Counted from the stretch's first letter, positions 24,642 to 33,865 are shown. The stretch is DNA of 43,016 nucleotides from Paludibacteraceae bacterium (GCA_017430235.1 JAFRNH010000049.1:1-43016); one strand, 5' to 3'. Translations and numbers: made by a program. The notes: generated from the letters alone by a model not told the origin.

Positions 24642-27208
24642 AAAGGTTATTTATACTTATATTCACAATATTTGCCGGCCTTTTGGTATGGGCTCAAAGA
24701 TCCATCATTTTTCACATAGGAACCACAGGGAAAGACAGCATTAAAATTTCTGATGTAGATACTGTGCGCTTCAACAACGGAAAGATTTTGGTGGAAGGAA
24801 AAGAGACAAGGAGCTACGATATTGCAAATGTCGATAGCGCTACATTTGATTTGGGTGCAAGAGACACCGTCTTTATCACCTATCAAAACAACATTGTCAC
24901 CATTGACAATCCGTATGGTCCGGATGCGATTGAGACATATATCGATGACGCACGCGCTACCTTAATCTCTCATGTAGGAAAAAAAGGTGTGGTTTATTAT
25001 TTGTCTGGTTCCTCATCCAACGGAGGTTTCGACTTCACACCTGACAAGGGATACACCTTGGTTTTTGACAACCTCTCCCTCTCAAGTGACCAGGCCCCTA
25101 TTGTTTTAAACAAAGGTTTAGATGATGAATCGTATGCAGCCACTGTTCATTTGATAGGAAAGTCTGAATTAGCAGATGGCAGCGGGAACAATTTGAAATC
25201 AGCCATCTATACAAAATCAAAACTAAAAATCAGTCAGGACAGTTTGGCAAATGCAGGCGAACTGACAATCCAAGGAAAGAAACAACATGCCATTAACTCT
25301 TCTAAAAGAATTGAGATTTACAGTGGAACTGTATCAATCGATCAAGCAGAGGGTGATGGAATCAATGCAGATGGATTGGAAATGTATGGTGGAAAGCTAT
25401 CCATAAAGAACACAAAGAGTGACGGAGTGGATTGTAGTGAGTTGATCTATATTGAGGATGGAGAAATTTCATTATCCATCTCTTCTGATGATTCAAAAGG
25501 ACTAAAATGCGATAGCGTTGTAGAAATTAAAGGTGGAACGATGAATGCCACCGTGACAGGAAAAGGATCTAAAGCTATCAGAGGAAAGTTGAAAACATCT
25601 GTGTCTGGTGGATCTTTACAGATCTCATTGGAGGGAAAAGAGCCATTCCCAGGCACAAATAATGATTACGGATACAATGCAGGTATTTCGTGTGATGGAG
25701 ATGTTGAAATCTCAGGCGACGCAAACATTTCAATCAAAGGAAACGGAATTGCAGCCAAAGGAATCAACACAGATGCCAACGTGATTTTCAACGGAGGTGA
25801 GACCACCATCGACCTGACAGGAAAGCAATACGACGAAACGGCCAACAAGGATACCGTCTCTTGTACAGGTGTCAAATGTGATGGAAAACTCACTATGAAC
25901 GATGGTAAGGTGGATATCCACATTGGTTCAGATGCAATGCTTTGCAAAGGCATCAAGGCGGACAATGACATAGACATCACAGGAGGTGACTTAACCATCA
26001 ATATCGAAGGTGGCTACTACATCACTGGACAAACCCAAACTGGAGGTGGCAACATGTGGATGGGCGGAGGTTCCAAAACAGTCTACAGCTACGCCTCATC
26101 AAAGATAATCAAAGCTGCTAAGAACTTTACCATGACAGGAGGAACAGCCAATTTATCCGCCACATTAGGTAAAGGTATCATCTGCGATGGTAATATTACC
26201 ATCGGTAAGGAAAACGGTACAGATGAAGATCTGACACTTAACATCAACGCTGGCAGTAAAAAGAATGAGACCCACACACACGATGGTGGTTCCATCGAAG
26301 GTGTTCGCACTAAAGCACATGGTTCTCCAAAGGGTATCAAAGCAGATGGCAACATCACTATCAACTGCGGTATCATCGACATCTATGCCTATGATACAGG
26401 TATCCTTGCAGAGAAAGACCTCACTATCAATGGAGGAAAAATCGAGGTGGACGCACCATACGACCAAGCAGTCTTCGGCAAGAAGAAGTTGAACATTCTT
26501 GGTGGTTTCGTAAAAGTGCCTTCTTCTTACGAGGCATTCTCTGGTGCTGACATCACACTCGACGGAAATAGTCAAACATACGTAATTGCATCTGATGACG
26601 CTTGGAATGCTACCGATGGAAACGAAAGTTCCAATAACGTACATATCTATCTAAAGGGAGGCGTACACTTCGCGCAAGCTGAAGGTGACGGATTAGATTC
26701 CAATGGAGAAATGATCATCACCGGTGGTATCACCGTAGTAGCTCAAAGACACTCGTTAAACTCTCCTTTGGACGCAGAGGGAATCACACAAACAGGAGGT
26801 TTCGTCCTTGCCGTGGGTGGAAACGGAATGTTCAATGAATCTATTCCGAAGTCATCAGAAGGTCACATCTACAACAACAGTTTCACACTTAGAGCTGGTC
26901 AATACATCGTTGTGGCAAACAACTCCGGTAGCGTTCTCGCTGCACTGAAGATGACACTCGACCCATACAACTCAAACAATGGTAACGGTGCTGTCTGCAT
27001 CTATAACTCCAATGTCAGAAACTACAACTTCTACATTGGCAACAACTTCAACGGAGAGTTGAACTATTTCGATGGTACATTCGGATTCTACAATCCTGAA
27101 CAAAACTTCAACATCAACCAACTCCAAAGACTCGACGTCAAGACAGAAAATGGTAACGGTAGTGCATTCGGTGGTTGGAACGGCGGTGGATGGAACGGTG
27201 GATGGTAA
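24638..27208 (+). CDS. Cthe_2159-like carbohydrate-binding beta-helix protein
   Basis: 856 residues with a signal peptide (MKRLFILIFTIFAGLLVWAQ). After a short N-terminal module (IIFHIGTTGKDSIKISDVDTV) the protein is built of right-handed beta-helix repeats of the form KGIKADGNITINxG, SDGVDCSELIYIEDG, CTGVKCDGKLTMNDG and CKGIKADNDIDITGG, as in Cthe_2159, a Clostridium thermocellum protein that binds cellulose and polygalacturonate. Aspartates in the repeats probably bind calcium. The end is Gly/Trp/Asn-rich (GGWNGGGWNGGW), and unlike its coupled neighbour it has no recognisable T9SS tail. Role: surface polysaccharide binding or adhesion, inferred. Confidence 0.82.
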   Translation: MKRLFILIFTIFAGLLVWAQRSIIFHIGTTGKDSIKISDVDTVRFNNGKILVEGKETRSYDIANVDSATFDLGARDTVFITYQNNIVTIDNPYGPDAIETYIDDARATLISHVGKKGVVYYLSGSSSNGGFDFTPDKGYTLVFDNLSLSSDQAPIVLNKGLDDESYAATVHLIGKSELADGSGNNLKSAIYTKSKLKISQDSLANAGELTIQGKKQHAINSSKRIEIYSGTVSIDQAEGDGINADGLEMYGGKLSIKNTKSDGVDCSELIYIEDGEISLSISSDDSKGLKCDSVVEIKGGTMNATVTGKGSKAIRGKLKTSVSGGSLQISLEGKEPFPGTNNDYGYNAGISCDGDVEISGDANISIKGNGIAAKGINTDANVIFNGGETTIDLTGKQYDETANKDTVSCTGVKCDGKLTMNDGKVDIHIGSDAMLCKGIKADNDIDITGGDLTINIEGGYYITGQTQTGGGNMWMGGGSKTVYSYASSKIIKAAKNFTMTGGTANLSATLGKGIICDGNITIGKENGTDEDLTLNINAGSKKNETHTHDGGSIEGVRTKAHGSPKGIKADGNITINCGIIDIYAYDTGILAEKDLTINGGKIEVDAPYDQAVFGKKKLNILGGFVKVPSSYEAFSGADITLDGNSQTYVIASDDAWNATDGNESSNNVHIYLKGGVHFAQAEGDGLDSNGEMIITGGITVVAQRHSLNSPLDAEGITQTGGFVLAVGGNGMFNESIPKSSEGHIYNNSFTLRAGQYIVVANNSGSVLAALKMTLDPYNSNNGNGAVCIYNSNVRNYNFYIGNNFNGELNYFDGTFGFYNPEQNFNINQLQRLDVKTENGNGSAFGGWNGGGWNGGW

Positions 27209-27251
27209 TATTCCTCCAACCACAAAACTGCCCTAATAGAAGAATGCCAAG

Positions 27252-27295
27252 AAGACGATGTGTACAAGCAAAGACGATGTACACATCGTCTTTAT
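27252..27295 (+). terminator. terminator hairpin after the beta-helix gene
   Basis: AAGACGATGTGTAC (27252-27265) pairs perfectly with GTACACATCGTCTT (27279-27292), a 14-base-pair stem with a 13-base loop. The T-run after it is short, so it may be a weak terminator or an mRNA-protecting hairpin. Confidence 0.65.
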
Positions 27296-27349
27296 GGTAA
27301 TTCCACAATAGTAATTAATGAAAATGGTTTTAATTTTTACGAATTAAAA

Positions 27350-27381
27350 TTTGGTTTTCTAAAAACATTATCCTACATTTG
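27350..27381 (+). promoter_or_regulatory. promoter of tRNA-Cys
   Basis: -33 box TTTG (27350-27353), 20-base spacer, -7 box TACATTTG (27374-27381). A complete match to the Bacteroidota consensus, 17 bases before the mature tRNA. Confidence 0.8.
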
Positions 27382-27398
27382 CACTCGCAAAAACAAAT

Positions 27399-27469
27399 GG
27401 TTCCTTGGCCGAGTGGTTAGGTACCGGTCTGCAAAACCGTTTACAGCAGTTCGAATCTGCTAGGAACCT
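27399..27469 (+). tRNA. tRNA-Cys (anticodon GCA)
   Basis: A cloverleaf can be drawn: acceptor GGTTCCT (27399-27405) with AGGAACC (27462-27468); anticodon loop CTGCAAA with GCA at 27431-27433; T arm AGCAG/CTGCT around TTCGAAT. The discriminator base is T, which is the identity base for cysteine. CCA is not encoded. Length 71. Confidence 0.95.
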
Positions 27470-27475
27470 CAGATG

Positions 27476-27503
27476 GCGCAACTTTTTCAGTTGCGCTTTT
27501 TTT
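27476..27503 (+). terminator. terminator of tRNA-Cys
   Basis: GCGCAACT (27476-27483) pairs with AGTTGCGC (27489-27496), loop TTTTC, then seven T. A compact terminator seven bases after the tRNA. Confidence 0.9.
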
Positions 27504-27526
27504 ATTCCTGATACTACAAAATTTAT

Positions 27527-27763
27527 TTACCTGAATAGAATGATTAAGCAAACGACAACAGCCACAACAATGAAGAAGAGAAACTTTAATCCATAAGGGA
27601 AACGTGTGGTCAGTTTTTTATAAGACCGCTCGCCCACATGCTCTGGTTTACCCTGAGCATGGGTGTCAGATTTGGCACTACCTGTATCACCCACCTTACG
27701 CCCACAACTCAAACAATATTTTGCTCCTTGTGGAATCTCATTACCGCAGTTATAGCACTTCAT
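27527..27763 (-). CDS. small zinc-ribbon membrane protein
   Basis: 78 residues. The N-terminal zinc ribbon MKCYNCGNEIPQGAKYCLSCG has two CxxC pairs, a linker of about 30 residues follows, and the C-terminus is one membrane helix (YGLKFLFFIVVAVVVCLIIL) with the tail in or across the membrane. Such short zinc-ribbon/TM proteins are common and have no established function. It converges on tRNA-Cys and lies upstream, in transcription order downstream, of map and trkH. Confidence 0.8.
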   Translation of the reverse strand: MKCYNCGNEIPQGAKYCLSCGRKVGDTGSAKSDTHAQGKPEHVGERSYKKLTTRFPYGLKFLFFIVVAVVVCLIILFR

Positions 27764-27831
27764 AGAGAATAATATATTAATGAAAAAATCTGCTGAAGTT
27801 TTTAATCACATACAACCGTCTATCGATCTGA

Positions 27832-28686
27832 CTAATATGTAAGGATTTCCAAACCCTTTTCCGTCATGACAAATGTATGTTCCCATTGCGCAGAAGGAAG
27901 TCTGTCTCGCGTGGTAACCGTCCATCCATCTCTTTCACTGAAGACCACCTGACTCTTTCCCATATTGATCATAGGCTCAATGGTGAAAACCATACCTGGC
28001 ACCAGAACCATTCCTGTATGAGGTTTTCCGAAGTGACACACCTCTGGATCCTCATGAAATGCGAGTCCAACGCCATGTCCAGTCAAGTCACGCACCACAG
28101 AATAGCCATTTTTCTTGGCATGTTGTTCAATAGCGAAACCGATATCACCAACAAATCCAAATGGCTTGGCCACTTCCATTCCTATGAGAAGGCACTCTTT
28201 TGTAACGTCCACCAAGCGTTGTTTCGCTGGAGATACATTTCCAAGGCAGAACATTCTGGAAGCATCAGAAAAGTATCCTTTGTAGATCGTAGAAACATCC
28301 ACATTGATTATATCCCCATCTTTGAGAATGGTATGCGGATTCGGGATTCCATGACAAACCACTTCATTGATAGAGGTACAAACGCTCTTAGGGAAGCCCT
28401 CATAATTGAGTGGTGCCGGAATAGCTCCATGGTCAACCGTATAGTCATAGACCAACTTGTCAATATCCTCTGTACTCATACCTATCTTGATCTCCTTCTC
28501 AATAAGGTCCAACACGCCCGTGTTGATGACTCCACTCTCACGGATTCCTTCAATCTGCTCAGGTGTTTTAATCAGTTTCCTACTCGGCACGATATATCCC
28601 CTACGCTCACATTCCATCACTTTAAGTTCAAGTTCTGTTGGTTCCACTCCTTTTCTGACAAACCATTTTCTATGTCCGTTTCCCAT
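27832..28686 (-). CDS. map: methionine aminopeptidase, type I
   Basis: Removes the initiator methionine from nascent proteins. All five metal ligands are present: D130 (INVDVS), D141 (YFSDASR), H204 (GHGVGLAFHEDPEV), E237 (FTIEPMI) and E269 (AQWEHT); H111 is the substrate-contact histidine. At 284 residues it carries an N-terminal extension of about 40 residues (GNGHRKWFVRKGVEPTELEL) beyond the usual ~250, a form common in Bacteroidota. It lies 34 bases after trkH and is probably in one transcript with it. Confidence 0.95.
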   Translation of the reverse strand: MGNGHRKWFVRKGVEPTELELKVMECERRGYIVPSRKLIKTPEQIEGIRESGVINTGVLDLIEKEIKIGMSTEDIDKLVYDYTVDHGAIPAPLNYEGFPKSVCTSINEVVCHGIPNPHTILKDGDIINVDVSTIYKGYFSDASRMFCLGNVSPAKQRLVDVTKECLLIGMEVAKPFGFVGDIGFAIEQHAKKNGYSVVRDLTGHGVGLAFHEDPEVCHFGKPHTGMVLVPGMVFTIEPMINMGKSQVVFSERDGWTVTTRDRLPSAQWEHTFVMTEKGLEILTY

Positions 28687-28720
28687 ATCTATTATATCTT
28701 ATATCTCACTTATATTGTTT

Positions 28721-30184
28721 TCAATCTCTCCAGAATTTCATCGTGAAAAGTAGCAATACCGTATATATCTCCAAACGACCAACAAGCATCAGAATGGATA
28801 GAATCCATTTGCTGACAGCTGGCAATGTGGAGAAGTTAAGGTATGGTCCAGCCTCACCGAATCCTGGTCCCGTGTTACTTATGGCACTGATACAACAACC
28901 GAAGGCTGTGTCAAATGAAAGACCCGTAGCTGCAAGTGCCGTAGTTCCAACCATGACAACGATGACAAAGAGGAAAATAAAAGCAAGCGTACGGGTTACC
29001 ATTTCATGATCAATCACCCTTTTGGATATCTTCACTGGAAGCACCGCATTAGGGTATTTATGCAAAAGGAACTCGTTTCTTGTGTTTTTGATACAAATAA
29101 TAAACCGGATCAGTTTCATACCTCCACTGGTGGAACCCGCACAGGCGCCACTCACCATCATCAGCATAGTAGGCATCCAGAATGCAGCTCCCCATGCATC
29201 ATAATCGCAATAAGTACCTTGGAAGCCACATGAGGTGAAAATTGAAGTCACATGAAACAAAGCAGCCCTAAAAGAGTCTGCAACTGAAATTGGCATTTGC
29301 TCACTCACCACATGATTAGGATTGATTAAGAAGAAGAGGAAGAAGAGCAACACAAAAAAGATCGTTGCACAGATATACCATCGGAACTCTTCATTAGTCT
29401 TCAAAGGCTTCCAATTTCCCGTACTAGCATAGAAATACAATGCGAAGTTAACACCTCCCATCAGCATAAAAATGGAACAAACAAATTCTATGTAGGAAGA
29501 TTGGAAATAAGCCATATTAGCCTGATGGGTTCCGAATCCACCGGTACCCAGTGTGGCCATTGCATGACAGACGGAATCAAACAGGTTCATCGGACCAATG
29601 AAATAGAAAATCGCGCAACATAACGTGAGCGCTATGTATATGGTAAGAATACCTCGTGCCGTTTCCTGTGTCTTGGGTCTCACCTTACTCATAGAGACAC
29701 TGGTCACCACCGTCGAAAAGAGCTGCTTATTGTTCCTACTATAGGATGGAAGGAGCGCAATGGAAAAGACCATGATTCCCAAACCTCCTAACCACTGCGA
29801 AAGAGAACGCCAAAAAAGAATACCATGCGGCTGCTCATCTATATTATTCAAGACAGAAGCTCCCGTGGTGGTGAAACCAGACATGGTCTCAAAAAAAGCA
29901 TCCGTCACATTGTCTACCGTTCCATACAATAGGAAGGGGATCATTCCAAACAATGAGAATATAACCCAAACACCAGAAATGATGATGTAACAATCCATAC
30001 GACTCAAGTTACCTGTCTTTTTTCGATAAGGGAAAAACAAACAAGAACCAAAGATTCCAGTGATCGCTGTCGTTACAAGCAAAGGCATAAAATCTTTCTC
30101 GCCATAACACAAGGCCATGATGGCGGATATGAAAAGAAACGCAGTCTCCATCAACAAGAGAACTCCAAATACTTTTTTCTTCAT
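28721..30184 (-). CDS. trkH: TrkH/KtrB-type potassium uptake protein
   Basis: 487 residues, about ten membrane segments, containing the pore-loop signatures of the family: FFETMSGFTTTGASVL, ATLGTGGFGTH, HVTSIFTSCGFQG and ISAISNTGPGFGEAGP, the four selectivity-filter glycine positions. SQWLGGLGIMVFSIALLPS and TSGGMKLIRFI are further family motifs. It imports K+ with the help of a cytoplasmic NAD-binding TrkA/KtrA subunit, which is not encoded next to it. Expressed divergently from the helicase gene at 30328. Confidence 0.93.
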   Translation of the reverse strand: MKKKVFGVLLLMETAFLFISAIMALCYGEKDFMPLLVTTAITGIFGSCLFFPYRKKTGNLSRMDCYIIISGVWVIFSLFGMIPFLLYGTVDNVTDAFFETMSGFTTTGASVLNNIDEQPHGILFWRSLSQWLGGLGIMVFSIALLPSYSRNNKQLFSTVVTSVSMSKVRPKTQETARGILTIYIALTLCCAIFYFIGPMNLFDSVCHAMATLGTGGFGTHQANMAYFQSSYIEFVCSIFMLMGGVNFALYFYASTGNWKPLKTNEEFRWYICATIFFVLLFFLFFLINPNHVVSEQMPISVADSFRAALFHVTSIFTSCGFQGTYCDYDAWGAAFWMPTMLMMVSGACAGSTSGGMKLIRFIICIKNTRNEFLLHKYPNAVLPVKISKRVIDHEMVTRTLAFIFLFVIVVMVGTTALAATGLSFDTAFGCCISAISNTGPGFGEAGPYLNFSTLPAVSKWILSILMLVGRLEIYTVLLLFTMKFWRD

Positions 30185-30235
30185 CTCTTTCCTTTCAAAG
30201 TACGTAATTTAGGCGGAATCTATCCATCAATTGCT

Positions 30236-30250
30236 AAAATAGAACTCACC
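30236..30250 (-). repeat. possible dispersed repeat copy H
   Basis: Minus strand reads GGTGAGTTCTATTTT. An imperfect opposite arm, AGGCGGAATCTAT, begins at 30211. The pair lies between the divergent trkH and helicase genes. Confidence 0.4.
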
Positions 30251-30297
30251 ATTACAGATTTCGCCGCAAAGATAATATTTTTAATCTGACTATTTAC

Positions 30298-30305
30298 TAA
30301 TTTTG
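30298..30305 (+). promoter_or_regulatory. -7 promoter box for the helicase gene
   Basis: TAATTTTG, a match to TAnnTTTG, 22 bases before the ATG at 30328. Confidence 0.6.
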
Positions 30306-30327
30306 TGCGAAACAAAACAAGCAAGTC

Positions 30328-33300
30328 ATGGCAAAATACACAAACGTTTCTGTGGAAACAATCTATTCCGATCTTTACAATATCTGCCGAAATAAAGAGA
30401 TCGTTTCTCCTCACAGTTCATATACCATTTTAAAAAGATTGTTCTATATTACATTAGACGATAAAACGAAAGAGGCTGGATTCGCATTCTCTGGTCCTTT
30501 TGCAAAAATGGACTATCTAGCTAAAGAGTATCATTTACAAAAGAGCATTTACCGCGCTTTGAATCATTTCAGAGCGAAAATACGCACACTAAACAATTAC
30601 CATTCTGACGAACTAAAGCGAACTCTTTTATACGACATTCGTCTCTTTACAGAATTTGTCAGTTGTATCTATCAAGAGAGTGCTCCGAGTAGTTTATCTG
30701 ATTACCTACCCAACGACCTTTGGGTGGAGTCTTCTCATGCCGATCGTCCCATCACCGAGTCGCTTCGTGTGGTGGTAGATCATTGGGATGAAAAATTCAT
30801 ATATACTGAAATAGCCGACGAAATAAGCGACGAAGCTGTGGTGTGCTATGCCTACGCTACAGATGCAGGCGACCTCACTCCCATTGGCAGAATATTGAAA
30901 AAAGGTGTCCAACTAAATCTGATTCGTCCTAAAATACGAGAGAACATATACTATCCGGAATTTATCATCTTTGAGCCCGACTTTCTACTCGACATCTCTA
31001 CCATCGCAGACTCTTTCGAAGAGTATGGAATCACCCCCTACTCTTACTTGATAAAAAGAATAATGCCGAAGAAGAACTCTCAAGCTATCCTAATTGGTAA
31101 CCTAGCAGGGCAATTCCTGGATGAAGCTGTATATAATGAAAAACCCATTCCCTACTTGAATAGCGTAAAACGCTTCTTTCAAACCTTTCCAATGGATGTG
31201 GTCACTTGTCCAGACTTCAACTCAAGTGATTTTCATCAGAAAGCGATTCGACAACAACAAAATTTGCAATTATACACAGAGAAACAGTTGGATGGTTATC
31301 GAATATTCGACCCAGAGAAGGTGCTGTTAGAGCCCTCCTTCTTTTGCGAAATGTTGGGCGTGCAAGGACGTATGGACCTTCTTACCGACGACAAGAGGGT
31401 ACTGATTGAGCAGAAATCTGGAAAATGGGGATTCCCCAATGGCGGACATCAGGAAAAGCACTATGTTCAGATGCTATTTTATCTAGCCTGGTTGAAATAC
31501 AATCAACGAATTCCTTCCGATGATATGAGTTGCCTACTACTCTATTCCAGATACCCATCAGAAGGGAAAGATTTAAATACAGAGAACGGACTAATCAAAG
31601 AGGGACCTGCTCCCAAACTGCTATTTACAGCCCTTATGCAACGCAACTACATCGTTGCACTTGAGAAGGCATTGGAACAAGGCAACATCACCCTGATAGA
31701 ACAATTGACTGCCGAGCGACTCAATACAAATAAGAAGAAAGGTAAGTTGTGGAACGACTATCAGAAACCGGAAATAGAAAAAACTTTACATACCATCCAA
31801 CAAGCATCTCCACTTGAAAAAGCCTATTTCTATCGGTTCTTTACATTTTTAGAGAAGGAATACCACCTAGCAAAAGCCTCCTTCGCATCCGCATGGAACC
31901 TATCGATGGAAGAAAAGGTGGACGAAGGAATGGCCTATTGCGGTCTTTCTCTGTTAGAAGCAAACGTGAGCGAAGGAACAGGCGCTGGTGTGGATGTGGT
32001 CAAACTGGGCATTGACGAGAATGGGCAAAACAACGTACCCAATTTCAGAAAAGGAGATGTCGTGGTCTTCTATTCATATCATAAAAACCAAACACCTAAT
32101 ATGTGTCATGATATTGTATATCGTGCCACCATCACCGAACTGCATAAAGAGTCTGTGACCCTAAAACTACGTTCCCCTCAACGAAACAAACATATCTTCA
32201 AAGCACAAAAAAATGTACGTTGGGCGATGGAACATGACTTTCTAGACTCCTCTTTTTCATCCAACTTCAAAGATCTCTTTTCCTTCTTATCGATGCAAAA
32301 CCCTGCACGTAAGGAGCTGATTTTGAACCAACGACAACCCGATGTGGATCCAACACTTCAACTAACAGGAGAATACGGACCATTCAACGAATTAGTGTTG
32401 CGAGCCAAGCAAGCCAAGGACTATTATATCGTCATTGGGCCTCCTGGAACTGGTAAGACATCCTTTGCGCTTGTGAACATTCTGAAGGAGACCCTGACGG
32501 ACGAAAGCACCTCTGTTTTATTGGTTTCATATACCAATCGAGCGGTGGAGGAGATTTGTTCAAAACTGATAAAAGAGAAGATTGATTTCATCAGGATCGG
32601 ACACGAGCATTCTTGCACAGAACATTTTGACACATCCTATCTATTAAAAAACCGAATCAAATCCCTATCCAAAGCAGACGAGGTCAGGAACTATCTTCAG
32701 TCCGTTCGTGTGTACGTAGGTACAACAACTTCAATCTCGTCCACCTCGTCACTGTTCTCGCTGAAGCAATTCGATCTTGCCATAGTGGACGAAGCCTCGC
32801 AAATTTTGGAGCCACATTTGATTGGATTGTTTAGTGCCAACAATGGACATGCAATTCGTAAATTTGTTTTCATTGGAGATCACAAGCAGTTACCTGCAGT
32901 TGTTCAGCAGTCGGAACAAGAGTCGGAAGTGACAGAAGAGAGATTACGAGCAATCGGGTTAGAGAATTGCAGATACTCCTTTTTCGAACGAATTTTGAAA
33001 GGACATTTCAATCAACCAGAGTATGTTTACATGTTGAAACGACAAGGGCGAATGCATCCTGAGATATCCCAATTTATAAACGAGAATTTCTATCACTCCA
33101 TGTTGGAGAGTGTACCTTTGGAGCATCAGATCAAGGAAAACATCTATCCAAAGATAGAAGGGAAGTATTTTATCGACAAAACAGACGAACGATTGTATTC
33201 ACGTCGAATGATATATTATCTCTCTCGAGCCAAGGTGGACAATAGTCCAGACACGACCAACGAAGAAGAAGCTCGATTAACTGCATATATAGCAAGTCGT

Positions 33301-33735
33301 ATAAAACGTTTCTACGAGTTGAGTGGCAAGCCGTTTGACGCCAATCAATCAATCGGAGTGATTGTTCCTTACAGGAATCAAATTGCAATGGTGAAAAAGG
33401 AGTTGGAAAAATTAGGAGATGAAATATTGGCAGGTATTTCGATAGACACAGTGGAGCGATATCAAGGGAGTGAGCGAGACGTGATTATCTATAGCACAAC
33501 GATTAAGAAAGAGTATCAAGTGAGCTTTTTGACCAACAATGTTTTTGAAGAAGATGGCATGATGATTGATCGTAAGCTGAATGTGGCAATCACTCGTGCG
33601 AGGGAACAGTTGATTCTTATTGGCGACATTGGCGTGTTAGATCGTAGTACCGAATACTTCAAGTTGATCAAATACCTAAAAAGGAAGGGCAACATGTTCG
33701 GGAATCCGCTGTTATATGAGGAATCGGAAGAGTAA
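30328..33735 (+). CDS. Cas4-like nuclease / UPF1-Dna2-like SF1 helicase fusion
   Basis: 1135 residues in one chain. A PD-(D/E)XK nuclease of Cas4/AddB type lies near 340-400: VQGRMDLLTDD (D near 349), LIEQKSGK (ExK near 361-363) and HYVQMLFYLAW (QxxxY near 380). From about 690 there is an SF1B helicase: IGPPGTGKTSFALV (Walker A near 704), IVDEASQILEP (Walker B), GDHKQLPAVV, KRQGRMHPEIS, VERYQGSERDVIIYST and LNVAITRAREQLILIGD. Domain order is that of eukaryotic Dna2. An iron-sulfur cysteine set typical of Dna2/Cas4 is not evident. A role in DNA end processing, repair or defence is inferred. It stands alone with its own promoter and terminator. Confidence 0.85.
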   Translation: MAKYTNVSVETIYSDLYNICRNKEIVSPHSSYTILKRLFYITLDDKTKEAGFAFSGPFAKMDYLAKEYHLQKSIYRALNHFRAKIRTLNNYHSDELKRTLLYDIRLFTEFVSCIYQESAPSSLSDYLPNDLWVESSHADRPITESLRVVVDHWDEKFIYTEIADEISDEAVVCYAYATDAGDLTPIGRILKKGVQLNLIRPKIRENIYYPEFIIFEPDFLLDISTIADSFEEYGITPYSYLIKRIMPKKNSQAILIGNLAGQFLDEAVYNEKPIPYLNSVKRFFQTFPMDVVTCPDFNSSDFHQKAIRQQQNLQLYTEKQLDGYRIFDPEKVLLEPSFFCEMLGVQGRMDLLTDDKRVLIEQKSGKWGFPNGGHQEKHYVQMLFYLAWLKYNQRIPSDDMSCLLLYSRYPSEGKDLNTENGLIKEGPAPKLLFTALMQRNYIVALEKALEQGNITLIEQLTAERLNTNKKKGKLWNDYQKPEIEKTLHTIQQASPLEKAYFYRFFTFLEKEYHLAKASFASAWNLSMEEKVDEGMAYCGLSLLEANVSEGTGAGVDVVKLGIDENGQNNVPNFRKGDVVVFYSYHKNQTPNMCHDIVYRATITELHKESVTLKLRSPQRNKHIFKAQKNVRWAMEHDFLDSSFSSNFKDLFSFLSMQNPARKELILNQRQPDVDPTLQLTGEYGPFNELVLRAKQAKDYYIVIGPPGTGKTSFALVNILKETLTDESTSVLLVSYTNRAVEEICSKLIKEKIDFIRIGHEHSCTEHFDTSYLLKNRIKSLSKADEVRNYLQSVRVYVGTTTSISSTSSLFSLKQFDLAIVDEASQILEPHLIGLFSANNGHAIRKFVFIGDHKQLPAVVQQSEQESEVTEERLRAIGLENCRYSFFERILKGHFNQPEYVYMLKRQGRMHPEISQFINENFYHSMLESVPLEHQIKENIYPKIEGKYFIDKTDERLYSRRMIYYLSRAKVDNSPDTTNEEEARLTAYIASRIKRFYELSGKPFDANQSIGVIVPYRNQIAMVKKELEKLGDEILAGISIDTVERYQGSERDVIIYSTTIKKEYQVSFLTNNVFEEDGMMIDRKLNVAITRAREQLILIGDIGVLDRSTEYFKLIKYLKRKGNMFGNPLLYEESEE

Positions 33736-33756
33736 GTGCATCTATGGTCTTGGAGT

Positions 33757-33790
33757 AAAAAAAAGATGGACGAAATGTCCATCTTTTTTT
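33757..33790. terminator. bidirectional terminator between the helicase and GH39-like genes
   Basis: GATGGAC (33765-33771), loop GAAAT, GTCCATC (33777-33783), with eight A before and seven T after. The A/T flanks let it work for transcripts from either side. Confidence 0.88.
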
Positions 33791-33820
33791 CTCTTTACTT
33801 CTTACTGATCATGTTGTTGT

Positions 33821-33858
33821 ACTTAAAGTGAATTCTGTATATAGAACCCACCTTAAGT
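33821..33858. repeat. dispersed repeat copy F, longest palindrome
   Basis: Arms ACTTAAAGTGAATTCTGTA (33821-33839) and TATAGAACCCACCTTAAGT (33840-33858) match as inverted repeats at 15 of 19 positions. It lies just after the stop of the minus-strand GH39-like gene. All four mismatches are transitions. Confidence 0.6.
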
Positions 33859-33865
33859 TTATCGG

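Noticed and set aside
26165-26644. 159-codon open frame on the minus strand inside the beta-helix gene
   Set aside because: It is the reverse shadow of a repetitive coding region; no start context, family motif or neighbour supports it.
27260-27596. Open frames overlapping the tRNA-Cys gene
   Set aside because: They run through the tRNA, its promoter and both hairpins, and the translated products resemble nothing; they are chance frames.
27877-28746. 289-codon plus-strand frame opposite map
   Set aside because: map is complete on the minus strand with all metal ligands; the plus frame is composition-driven.
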